A stretch of DNA of 64,000 nt. Origin: Piezodorus guildinii (taxonomy: Eukaryota; Arthropoda; Insecta; Hemiptera; Pentatomidae). The notes beneath the pieces were generated by a model. The model saw nothing but the letters and a program-made list of their open reading frames with translations, had not been told where the DNA came from and made no database searches. The DNA is taken from positions 29,089,454 through 29,153,453 of the forward strand of contig CM041292.1 in NCBI GenBank assembly GCA_023052935.1. Direction: 5' to 3'. Of the stretch, positions 54,906 through 64,000 are shown piece by piece (the first letter of the stretch is position 1; every line of letters begins with the position of its first letter). The position numbers were made by a program, and so were the translations under genes.

Positions 54906-55070
54906 ATTATGGTGTGGGCCAATCTACTAAATTGTCAATATATCATTTATATCTAATAATATGAGAGAATTATAACTAGGATGATGTCCTATTAATAATC
55001 ATGTTGATGAAATATTAGAATAAAATATTTTTAATTATTTTTTCATTACGATTCTTGTCTGAAGTATTGA

Positions 55071-55122
55071 CTATTGACGTTCTTTTATTATTAGCTCCAT
55101 AATAATAAAAGAACGTCAATAG
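55071..55122. repeat. perfect 22 bp inverted repeat, 8 bp loop
   Basis: ctattgacgttcttttatta-tt (55071-55092) is the exact reverse complement of 55101-55122; the loop is agctccat. It could be a compact hairpin remnant of a MITE, a terminator-like RNA hairpin or a small-RNA precursor; nothing else in the window repeats it. Confidence 0.85.
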
Positions 55123-55806
55123 AGAAAATCTAAATATAGAGAATGTTCGTAAATACGAAGTAGTTGACTGTGAATGGAAAAATAATTTCAGTGATTATTT
55201 ATAAATGAAACGGTTTTATTTATTGAATACCGATTCCTAATGAAATAGAATTCTAAAGTTGGTTTTAATTCATTATATTGGCATTTTAAATAATTATGAA
55301 TGAATATCACGTCGTTATGCATTAAATATTTAAACACATAACGAGATGGTTCTCTGATTTATTTTTTTCCTCTTTTGCTCTATACTAAATGTGAGATAAA
55401 AAAAGCCGAATGGAAAAACTGTTATAAATGAGAGAGGCTGTCCTTCTGTCTGTGAAAAGATGGAGCGAGAATTATTCGCTTAAATGTGCTTAATTCCAGG
55501 GAGTTTTTAAGAGCCCTACTTGCCGGTTAGTGCAAACACATTAACATTTCAGCCCCAATCAACATTCCGCTCGAGTCGCATTTCACATCTACCCTTTGCT
55601 ATCAATTCGCTATCAGCTAATGGCTCCATTTATTTCCCCCTATTTACTTCCACCCGGACTGTCTATCACTTCTTCTATTGGGTTATTCCAACGATGGCTA
55701 TTTTTATACCTCCAGGAATTGGCTTTTAGCTGTAATATATGTTTCATCTAACCCAGAAAATGTTGTTTCATTATTTTCAATATTCAATATGAACATTTGT
55801 CATCCA

Positions 55807-55807
<1 letters not shown>
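55123..55807. other. AT-rich then GC-richer segment upstream of A70
   Basis: 55400-55740 is less AT-rich and includes an open frame at 55520-55729 (SQSTFRSSRISHLPFAINSL-like) without motif. It precedes a very long A-run and might be the 3' end of a retroposed transcript. Confidence 0.3.

Positions 55808-55877
<70 letters not shown>
55808..55877. repeat. run of 70 A
   Basis: Uninterrupted A from 55808 to 55877, much longer than any other homopolymer here. No AATAAA in the 30 bases upstream. Length may be affected by assembly. Confidence 0.9.
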
Positions 55878-55879
<2 letters not shown>

Positions 55880-56694
55880 ACCCTCTCAACACATAACTTG
55901 AAGGATCACATTTCAAGATACACCGAATCCGAACAACGAATAAAAAAACCGTTTTCAATAGTCCGCCGTACTCCGTCCGCGACATTATCCCAAAAATACT
56001 GGACCACGTTTTCCAAAACGGCACGAAACTACAAGCTTATTCAACGATGATCCTAAAACCTAGACGATGATTTCCAAAAATTGTGTTTAAAATAGAGGCC
56101 GATTAAATATGATTTTGTTCAATAACTAACTCACTCGTTTTTTAAGCTAAAAAACTATTTATTAGAGTTTTTAACCAAAAACATACGAATAAGAATCATT
56201 GCAATCAGTTTCGAAATAGCTGAGATATATCTTTTTGAAGTTAGCAGTGGGGATTGACCATTTTTCTTTACAATATTTATTGCTTTTACATCAGTTAATT
56301 GCTTTCGGAAACTTTCAAATGCGCAATGTAAAACTGACGTTGTTATTTATCTTTCCAATTTTTTTTTTAACATTTTTTTTATTTCCACACCTGTCGCTTT
56401 CCATATAAAAATTAAGGTGTACATAATTAATAGAACATATATATCATACATATTATATGGAAAATACGCTAATCTCAGTCTCTCGTTTATGCTGAACTAG
56501 ATCATTTCTAGATCTACGTTACCGAATGTAACGATTTTTCACTACAAACAGATTACCAAAAGACACTATTCATTTATCATGTTATGAATCAAAAAGAAGA
56601 AAGAGTTAGATGGTTGTTATTTATGAAATAATCTTGTTTTATAATTATATAAGCTATTTCATAGTAAAAATATGTAATATATATATTTTTTTCC
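55878..56694. other. sequence without recognised features
   Basis: No motif recognised. Confidence 0.4.
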
Positions 56695-56932
56695 AGTGGT
56701 GCGACACGCCGTGTAGGCCCTGGGTCTCACGGTGTAAGCTCTTGGGAAATTACATCGCGTTTCTCGATGCATTTAGTAGCGTTGGGTCATCACTGTTAAT
56801 TTTGGGAGAGGCTATGAGTGAATCTCCCTTTAATTACACCCGCCTTTAATCATACCCGCCGGGACTGGAGTTCAAACTCACAACCTTCAGCATGAGAGAC
56901 TAGCGCGCTAGTCACTTAGCCACGGGCTCCGC

Positions 56933-56935
<3 letters not shown>
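56695..56935 (-). mobile_element. S2 SINE, minus strand, beside (AT)n
   Basis: Minus strand: ggagcccgtggctaagtgac (A box), gttgtgagtttgaactccag (B box), body attcactcatagcctctccc and end cggcgtgtcgcaccactgg. Its 5' end abuts the (AT)n at 56937-56972, as at 18172. On the other side is a T/A-rich sequence with (AT)5. Confidence 0.75.

Positions 56936-56936
<1 letters not shown>

Positions 56937-56972
<36 letters not shown>
56937..56972. repeat. (AT)n microsatellite at S2 5' end
   Basis: About 34 bp alternating TA. Confidence 0.9.
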
Positions 56973-56975
<3 letters not shown>

Positions 56976-58989
56976 TTCAGATCTATTTGGAATGTATTTA
57001 AGTTAATCGAAAAACTCAATTATGGCAGAATAGGAAGATGCGATTTGCAATTGCAGGTCCTCCATTTTCAACTAAAATAGAGATTCGATTTTTTAAAGGA
57101 TTAGATTATTTTAGGGTCTTTAGTCTATCCAAGTGGGGATCGGAACGCAAAATCCGTACATGTCGGAAAGAAACGCAAAACTTTTAATCATTTTCAGTCC
57201 ATTCATAACTTTTGCTGGTCATTACGTTTCACACGGTGAAGCTAATACTTTAATTTATGGAAACCAAAATGTGTGTCGTAGGAAATACATTGATAGTGTA
57301 AATATCATTCTTCTCAAATCACTTTAGCTGTTACTTTACAAATAAATCGGAAGCCGAATTGAATGTTTAGTCATTTGGATTTTGGATCATATCAAATCGG
57401 CCCGTGAATAAGAAAGTTTGGAAATCATTTAAAAATTTTCCTACCAAAGCGGTTAGCATTCTATTCACCAACACCAGGATACTGTTCTGTTCTATCGGGA
57501 GGTAAAAACAATCAAAACTTGAATAAAAACAAACAGCCTCTAATGAAAAATTCACAGAATCCAAAAGCTAAATAATCAGAGATTTTATGAAAGGGTTGTG
57601 AAAATGTTCTGCTAAAATACAAGTTAATGGTAATAATTCTTTCCCGGTTATTGTTTTCCTTTTTCAATAGATTGTTTTGTTTCTTTTAAAGTTAATTCAT
57701 ATCCATACTTTTATATTTTCGTGCATTTATTATTCATTGAAGCCAGGTGATTAATAATTTTAATAAACTGAAAAAATGCTATTACTTTATTCCTAGTGGA
57801 ATAACGAAATGCGAACATAATTAAAATATTTTATTCATTAACTGAAAATTAAATAGCCTTACGTTACTTACTTTTTATTCAATCCATATTATTTTAAATA
57901 AACTAGCGAACAATTTTACGAATAAGTACTTAGCAATTATAATTATTCTGGTCATCTTAAAACTTCATTTAATTATCTTAAATAACATTCAACATTTTAA
58001 ACCTAAGTAAAGGATACTAATTATATATACAGAAATTTACGTTAAATAAAAAAAAAAAAACACCATCTTAAGGCCGTTGTGGCTTAGACTAATAATTGTA
58101 GTAAAGTTTATAAACTTATTTTATTCAGCACATATTCTGTAGATCCATATGATTTTGAATAAATAATTTTACTTAAAGCTAATAAATGCAATCCTAATAT
58201 CCTTTGATGATAGACTAAAATAGGCAAAAAGTTCGATAATTAACCCTTTAAATTTTATGTTTCAGTAATTTAAATAAAATCTAAAGCTATCAACAACATT
58301 AATAGCCAAATCTGTATATTTATACTTTTATATATGTAGTTTGTTATCTATATCTATGTTCCGCTAATATAAATTGAGAGGCAAATTATTTATTCAATAT
58401 TTATTATATACATTAATGTTCATTTATATTTAAATTGTACTAATACTATTAGGTGGCCAGACTCTATTTGTGAGAGGACTCACCCAAAAATAAATAAATC
58501 AACCTATATATCTGTCAATCTATCTATTTTAAAATAAAATTACATTTAATAACCGCTGAAGTGATGGATTGCGTTTGACGAGATCTAAAATGGTGATATG
58601 GAATATTTTTTTTTATAGTCAAGGTAGAAATGCTAATGGAGTATTTAACATTTGGCTTTTCAACCGCATTTCCTGATGAATAGGCCGTTTATCATTGGTA
58701 TCCGAAACCGAAGGAGATTTGTCAACTGCAAGACAAGACATATAAATGTGAATCAGAATTTTTTTTTTTTTAATTTTATTGTTGTTACATCGCAAAATCG
58801 ATAAAAATACAGCGATGTACACTTTAATCTATTAGTAATTCTAGGTTGTTTTTTGTTAACTCTGTAATTCATTGAATGTGTTTCATTGATAAGAACAACT
58901 TTTAAATAATAGTTTATTTAATATAGTAGATTATCATACTGTTTAAAACAATTAATATAGAATATAAGTAACTGAGCTTGAAGACTTAC
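56973..58989. other. AT-rich, probably intronic; one candidate splice acceptor
   Basis: Lies downstream of the exon at 58990-59210 on the same (minus) strand, hence probably intron or 3' region of that gene. At about 58730-58745 the minus strand has a good acceptor-like tract (tgtcttgtcttgcag) followed by 35 open codons in one phase. In the phase required by the upstream exon a stop follows after 21 codons. No CUB-like continuation was found. Confidence 0.35.
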
Positions 58990-59210
58990 CTGCATATATC
59001 CACCTATGCAGTGCGTAGCGTTGGCCAGCGTCCCCACTTTGAACTTCTTGAACCTTATCCTCAGAATCCAGTCCCTGGGGGTTCCCCTAAAAGAACGGAA
59101 CCTGTACCAACAGGTCATCGGTCGACCGAACGTGTCCGGTGTCACTTCCGGCGACGAAACGTCTTCGTAAATGTCCACTGTTTTATTACAATGATCGCGT
59201 TTCACTTCAC
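58990..59210 (-). CDS. internal exon of a CUB-like domain protein
   Basis: A 221 bp open exon on the minus strand between an acceptor (tttgtttcag at 59211-59220) and a donor (CAG|GTAAGT, intron starting at 58989). It begins with two bases of a split codon, then 73 codons ending exactly at CAG. The translation includes DHCNKTVDIYEDVSSPE, FGRPMTCWYRFRSFRGTPRD, W-ILRIRFKKFKVG and NATHCIGGYMQ. Four cysteines, the 'M-T-C-W-Y-R-F-R' strand and 'I-R-F-K-K-F-K-V' strand suit a CUB-like extracellular domain; N-A-T is a potential glycosylation site. GC content is far above the flanks. No ends, signal peptide or further exons were identified, so the gene name is open. Confidence 0.65.
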
Positions 59211-59566
59211 CTGAAACAAAGTATAAATAACTACATTAGTTTTTTTTAAACATGTAAAAAGAGAAAAAATTTATTTATGATTATATAAAGTTGAAATTTG
59301 TATAATTATATATGTTTCTAATAGCTTCGTAAAATATAAAACAGGAAAGAAAAATAAAAACATCTCTGAAATAGTGACACATATGTATAGGTCCTATAGT
59401 ATAAATACCTCTAAGAATAAATATAATAATCCTGTTCACAGTATATTACGTCCAATTTCTTGTAAAGGCTGAATATATTAAACGAGGAAGGAATCATTCA
59501 GATAGGAACCAATCTTTTGGCGGAAAACACTACGCGATATGTTATATAATGTTATATATATGTATG

Positions 59567-59631
<65 letters not shown>

Positions 59632-59816
59632 ATATATATGTTATATGTTACATAATGTTATATGTTTATGAACTCAAATTGGTTTATTAATATATTTATG
59701 TTATATTATTTCGTATTTTTAATTTTTTAAACCAATTTTTATTTTTATTTAATAGAACAAAACCATAAATGGAATATGCACTATAGAAGATAACATATTT
59801 AGAAGTATATATATTT
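59211..59816. other. probable intron with long (AT)n
   Basis: Upstream (5' in gene sense) of the CUB-like exon. Contains (AT)n at about 59567-59629 flanked by gttatat-type repeats. No exon recognised. Confidence 0.5.
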
Positions 59817-59830
59817 ATATTCTAGTAGAT
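59817..59830. repeat. J1 target-site duplication, left
   Basis: atattctagtagat, identical to 61304-61317. Confidence 0.92.
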
Positions 59831-60135
59831 TAGTTTCAAAACTGATCTGCCTGAGTAGAGTTGACGAACTATCGGCCCTCGGAGATGCACACTTGCGCGA
59901 TACTTGTTGCCATTGGCCTGCTGCTGGGTTACTAGGTCCGGCTTCAATAATAAGTTCCTCAGGATGCTCCGGCTGACGACCAGTATCGGTAGGCTTAGCG
60001 TTTTTGGATTTTGCAACCTTCTTGGGTGTTTGTGCAACGTTTTTCACCTTCAATTGTATGGTTGAAAGGGAACTCTGTGCCTTCATGTTGGCTCGTCCAA
60101 TAGCCATCACTAATGAGTTTTCTTGTGAATTCACC
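59831..60135 (-). pseudogene. J1 inverted 5' piece, probable ORF1 N-terminus
   Basis: The minus-strand frame contains MAIGRANMKAQSSLSTIQLK, then NVAQTPKKVAKSKNAKPTDT, EELIIEAGPSNPAAGQWQQV and CASPRADSSSTLLRQISFE, running out at the TSD boundary. Composition (K/P/S/T-rich, low complexity) is like the N-terminal region of jockey ORF1 (gag-like) proteins before the zinc knuckles, which are not included. The ATG at about 60108 fits an ORF1 start. Assignment rests on its place in the insertion rather than on a conserved motif. Confidence 0.55.
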
Positions 60136-60235
60136 AAAAAAATCTCGGTGAAATCACAGAAATATTCAATTTTTTTTTTTATGATCAAAATTTGCAAAAG
60201 TTTTACGCTTTATCACATATTACATATCACATATG

Positions 60236-60458
60236 CCCTGGTGTTTTTCTTGATATTAGTCAAGCATTCGATAAGGTGTGGCATGAAGGATTGCTTTACA
60301 AGCTCAAAAATTTGCTCCCTCCGACTTATTATTTAATATTACTCTCTTACTTGACAGACCGACACTTTACTGTAAAAGTAGGAGACGCATTTTCTGGAAT
60401 AAAACGTGTTTCAAGCAGGGGTCCCACAAGGCAGTGTACTGGGACCGTTACTATTTAA
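60236..60458 (+). pseudogene. J1 ORF2, RT fingers/palm start
   Basis: Reads GVFLDISQAFDKVWHEGLLY (RT motif A with catalytic Asp), KLKNLLPPTYYLILLSYLTD and RHFTVKVGDAFSG. The frame breaks near 60405-60412, where this copy has one T more than the copy at 9270, just before GVPQG. Confidence 0.85.
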
Positions 60459-61197
60459 TATCTACACGGCAGACTTACCAGAAAATGACCACACCTTACT
60501 CGCCACTTTTGCAGACGATACAGCTCTTTTGACATCCCATCAAAACCCAATTCTTGCATCCTTCATGTTGCAAAGCCACATTGATGACTTATCCAGTTGG
60601 GCTAATAGATGGAAAGTGAAAATGAACCAATCAAAGAGTCTATTTATCGTTTTCACGCTCAATCATGGGGATTGTCCAGCAGTCTATTTTGAGGATAAAC
60701 CCATTCCGACATCAGAGGAAGTACGATATTTGGGACTGTACTTTGACAAAAGACTGACATGGAGGACCCACATTAGACTTAAAAGACAACAACTGAACAG
60801 ACGATTTGGACTACTATCCCGTCTGCTTGACAAACGATCCAAATTATCCGTGAACACCAAACTTACTATTTACAAAGTACTGATCAAACCATTATGGACA
60901 TACGGGATAGAGCTATGGGGATCTGCCAAATGTTCTAACATCCAAATAATTCAAACCCTTCAATCGAAAATATTGCGAAAAATCGTGGATGCACCGTTTT
61001 ATGTAACCAACGAATTACTTCACAAGGACTTGGACATACTCACAGTTTCAGACACAGCCACAGAATATTATAAAAGATTTCATAACAAACTGACTTACAA
61101 CATGAACCCATCGGCCCAAACACTTAAATCCTTCACGAACCCGTACAACCCACCCCGACGACTTTTGAGGCGGTGGCCTAGAGATTCCTTGCTTTAA
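60409..61197 (+). pseudogene. J1 ORF2, RT palm to C-terminus
   Basis: From the frameshift: [20 protein letters not shown] (motif B), TFADDTALL (motif C, catalytic FADD), [48 protein letters not shown], then RWPRDSLL and a stop at 61195. The frame is open over 260 codons. Jockey clade by wording of the RT and thumb. The AP endonuclease and most of ORF1 are missing, so the copy is dead despite good preservation. Confidence 0.88.
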
Positions 61198-61303
61198 CCG
61201 ACTTTCGGAAGTCATCATATTTGCTTATTGCAATTTTTTTTTTTTTTTGCAGATAGCAAATGACATTAAAGTCAAACATAAACGATTGTAAATAAATAAA
61301 TAA

Positions 61304-61317
61304 ATATTCTAGTAGAT
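61304..61317. repeat. J1 target-site duplication, right
   Basis: atattctagtagat, identical to 59817-59830. Confidence 0.92.
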
Positions 61318-62504
61318 ATGTTAGTTTTTGAGCTTGTTTTTCTGTAATGCATAATAAATTTGAGAATTTCATAATAAAGTATAAAGATATGGAGTCTAAA
61401 ATAGTAAAATTTAAGAAAAAAAAATTATATTTAATTTCCTCGGAAATAGAAAGATTAAAGCTGACATGTTTTCTAAAGATTAAATATTTTAAAAATATTA
61501 TACAAAAGAAATCCTGAGAAAAAAAGTAAAATGAATTGTGGAAGGGGCATTTAGATACAGTCTGACAGATCCGAACTGTCTAGAGGGTTAGCCTACTTGG
61601 ATAGTGAAGGGGTAGCGGGTTGACCTCAAATATTTATTGAGAGCATTCTTCAGGCTAGACACCGTCGCATAGTGGAGTGTGAGCAGATAAATTGTCAGGC
61701 TTGGAGGTCACTTTTTTTCTTTTTTCAATTAAACTCAACTTCGGAAATATTTATTTCCTAATAGTAAAGTATCAAATTTATTTTACTTGCCAAATTAAAT
61801 TACATCAAATGAAGTTTTAAGAAAGATGCCTCATCATCGTATATTTTGTCATCATGTATACGTTCCTGAAAATCTTCCTTGCTTTTAATAATATTAATTG
61901 ATAGTTATACACATTAATGGACAATCTAATTCATTCATTAAAATTGTTTTAAAAATTTATTATTATTATTCAAACTAATTTAATTTAATGAAGAAATAAC
62001 ATTTCCCAGCTTACTAGAAAATTAAATTGATTTTTTCAACAGATATGTATGAAGATTTTTATGTATATCTGGTAGATATGAGAATTAGTTGTAAAACGTA
62101 CTTCATACCACTGTGTAATTCGGGTGTCCCTATCTTATAAATTTTTTAACTGTTTAAATTTTATTTTTTTATTATACCTTAGTAGAGTTATATAATTTAA
62201 TGATAAAACTGTTAGATAGATTATTTTTTATTGTTGACAATATTTTGTACTTACAGATAAATTTGTTCCTTTGCACCTGTTGATGGCATTTTAGCCAAAA
62301 CATCGTGCATTAATTTTTAATAAAAAAGTAGTGATGATATTGATCTGCCTCCAACTTTACTCATAGAATTTGACCTTCACCTTAATGAATCTACACCTTG
62401 TTAAATTTTGTTCACAAAAATGTTTGTATGTTGTTATTTTTTTAATTTGCCATAAAAGAATATATTTTATTATTTTATAATAATATAACTTTTAAAATAT
62501 AAAA
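61318..62504. other. AT-rich; unidentified GC-richer patch and P-type trace
   Basis: 61560-61715 is GC-richer (gctagacaccgtcgcatagt) but unassigned. At 62270-62305 CCTGTTGATGGC-ATTTTA-GCC-AAAACATCG resembles a decayed P motif (stem II GGC/GCC kept). Confidence 0.35.
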
Positions 62505-63195
62505 TTAGAGACTTTGAGGTATGGTGTCAGAACTGGAGAGTGAAAATCAATACCAATAAATCCCACCAATTAACCTCTACCCTTCGTCGTAAACCTATGA
62601 CATCCTGCCCAACACTATCCTCCAAGAACACCGCTCTTGTCCCGGTTGAACGGATCCGATATCTAGGACTGCACCTTGACAAATGTCTTACATGGAATCC
62701 GCATACAAAACTGAAAAGACAAGAAACTGCTCGAAAATTTCGGCTACTCCAACACTTACTAGACAGACGCTCTATCCTTTTACTTAACTACAAAAGCCTC
62801 ATTTACATGACCATTATAAGGCCTATCTGGACCTACGTAGTTAAGCTTTGGGGCTCTAATAAACCATCAAACTCATTCCGTATATAATCCTTACAATCCA
62901 AAATCCTTCATGCTCCTTACTTTGTCATAAATAAAAAAATCCACAATGACCTTAATGTGCCATATGTTGCTGATTTGGCCCGTACCAGGTATCACACCTT
63001 CCATGAAAAACTAAACTCCCACTCGTCTGAAAAAAACGTCTGAAAAGAAGATGGCCTCGAGACCTTCTTGTTTAGACTCACTATTAAAGAGTTCTGCCAA
63101 TGGGCAGTTTATCTTCATGATTATTTCATGTGTTTTATCATTTCAGCATATTTACTTGTTGTATTTTATACAGTTGTAAATTACAATAAAAATAT
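62505..63195 (+). pseudogene. J2 jockey-like ORF2 C-terminal part and 3' UTR
   Basis: Starts in the RT after motif C: DFEVWCQNWRVKINTNKSHQ-like, RRKPMTSCPTLSSKNTALV, IRYLGLHLDKCLTWNPHTKL, FRLLQHLLDRRSILLLNYKS, PIWTYVVKLWGSNKPSNSF; then a premature stop (62885), further C-terminal coding sequence with a frameshift, the RW-P-R-D-L end and a complete 3' UTR ending tttatacagttgtaaattac-aataaa. It defines the J2 3' end. Truncated at 62505. Confidence 0.85.
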
Positions 63196-63211
63196 ATTTT
63201 TAAAAAAATGT

Positions 63212-63256
63212 AACTTTATAAGGCTCTTACGCTAGCCACTATACCACTGGTGATAT
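63212..63256 (-). mobile_element. S1 SINE head fragment
   Basis: aggctcttacgctagccact and accactggtgat match the S1 head in reverse. Only about 45 bp; it separates the two J2 copies. Confidence 0.45.
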
Positions 63257-63283
63257 CTTGAAAATCGTTTAATTTAACTATTA

Positions 63284-64000
63284 ATGTTATCAGTCTGGCA
63301 CCCGGGACTGCTGTACAAACTCCGTAAATTCCTCCATCCAACATACATCCTCATCCTCCGGTCCTACCTCTCTGATAAAACCTTTAAAATCAACCACAAT
63401 AGTTCCTATTCATCCACTTTTACTCAGTCTGCTGGTGTTCCTCAAGGCAGTATCCTAGTACCCATTCTCTACACAGTCTATACAGCTGATATCCCAACCC
63501 ATCCTAACACATTCCTTTCTACCTATGCCGATGACACTTGCGTGCTATCAGTTAATAACGATCCTAGTATTGCCTCTCAAAACCTCCAATCCCACATCAG
63601 TGACCTTGAGGTATGGTGTCAGAATTGGAGAATTAAAATCAACTCCAATAAATCCCACCAGATTACCTTTATCCTTCGTCGTAAACCTATGACATCCTGC
63701 CCTACAGTGTCCTTTAATGATATTCCGCTTGTCCCTGTCGAACAGATCCGTTATTTAGGCCTCCTGCTTGACAAACGTCTTACATGGAATCCGCATACAA
63801 GACTGAAAAGACAAAGAGACTGCTCGCCGATTTCGGTTACTTCAACATTTACTTGACAGACGCTCTAACCTTTCTCTTTACTACAAAGGACTAATTTACA
63901 TGACAATCATAAGGCCTATCTGGACTTACGGAGTTGAGCTTTGGGGCTCTACTAAACCATCAAACTCTTCCCGTATCCAATCCTTACAATCCAAAATCCT
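63284..64000 (+). pseudogene. J2 jockey-like ORF2 RT, leaves the window
   Basis: Encodes WHPGLLYKLRKFLHPTYILI, LRSYLSDKTFKINHNSSYSS, SAGVPQGSILVPILYTVYTA (motif B; V-P where related copies have G-P), STYADDTCVLS (motif C with catalytic YADD), DLEVWCQNWRIKINSNKSHQ, IRYLGLLLDKRLTWNPHTRL. One extra base near 63812-63816 shifts the frame; the thumb then continues in another frame (IYMTIIRPIWTYGVELWGST at about 63895-63955) to the window edge. 5'-truncated just before motif A. Confidence 0.88.

Larger units (their letters stand above)
59831..61303 (+). mobile_element. J1 jockey-like element with 5' inversion
   Basis: One insertion bounded by a perfect 14 bp TSD. The left part (59831 to about 60190) is in the opposite orientation to the right part (about 60236-61303), which carries RT and the 3' tail ending (AAAT)n. 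This is the structure made by twin priming during target-primed reverse transcription. The 3' part matches the minus-strand J1 copy at 8372-9318 very closely. Inserted in the presumed intron of the CUB-like gene, antisense to it. Confidence 0.9.

Noticed and set aside
58619..58745. Next exon of the CUB-like gene
   Set aside because: The acceptor looks good, but the phase required by the upstream exon gives a stop after 21 codons and no CUB continuation; kept only as a note.

Overview
This is AT-rich (visually about 70% A+T) nuclear DNA from an animal, most likely an arthropod and probably an insect. The reasons are the jockey-, R1-, RTE- and Penelope-type retroelement remains, a mariner transposase relic, three tRNA-derived SINE families and one spliced, GC-richer coding exon. 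No prokaryotic gene, operon, CRISPR array or intact RNA gene is visible. I cannot name the species.

Almost everything recognisable is a mobile element, and nearly all copies are broken. I use local family names. Family A: a noncoding repeat of about 0.9 kb with a (CA)n tract and ACTTTCACTTAC-type ends, in a dozen copies. J1 and J2: two jockey-like non-LTR families. R1-like: one 2.1 kb 5'-truncated copy. RTE-like and CR1/L2-like: 3' fragments. S1, S2, S3: tRNA-derived SINEs. P: Penelope-related pieces carrying a hammerhead-ribozyme-like motif (CTGATGA ... GAAACGTT).

Layout. 0-10 kb: fragments of J2, RTE, S3, A and S1, then a J1 copy on the minus strand (8.4-9.3 kb). 10-23 kb: a P inverted-repeat element, an A copy with an internal duplication, a P direct-repeat pair, an internally deleted RTE, SINEs in (AT)n, a Penelope GIY-YIG endonuclease relic with an A copy in its 3' flank, and a second P inverted repeat. 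23-32 kb: retroelement tails and SINEs, including a complete S1 with target-site duplication (TSD) inside an A copy. 32-38 kb: a near-perfect 480 bp palindrome, then an A copy split by the R1-like element with a matching TSD. 38-48 kb: mariner relic, opposed J2 tails, two tandem A copies, a split S3 and a P inverted repeat with one hammerhead-like motif that matches the core and one mutated. 48-56 kb: an S1 cluster in both orientations, a CR1-like 3' end, a J2 copy, a perfect 22 bp hairpin and a run of 70 A. 56-64 kb: an S2 in (AT)n, the one convincing host exon (CUB-like, minus strand, 58990-59210), a J1 insertion with a 5' inversion and perfect 14 bp TSD in the neighbouring intron, and two J2 copies, the last leaving the window.

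The elements interact by nesting rather than as pathways. R1-like and S1 insertions date the A copies as older. The J1 copy with an intact TSD and the close similarity of the two J1 copies suggest recent jockey activity. The signal most worth follow-up is the P class: four unrelated-looking inverted-repeat elements and one direct-repeat pair share an outward-facing hammerhead-like core, in a window that also holds Penelope GIY-YIG protein remains.
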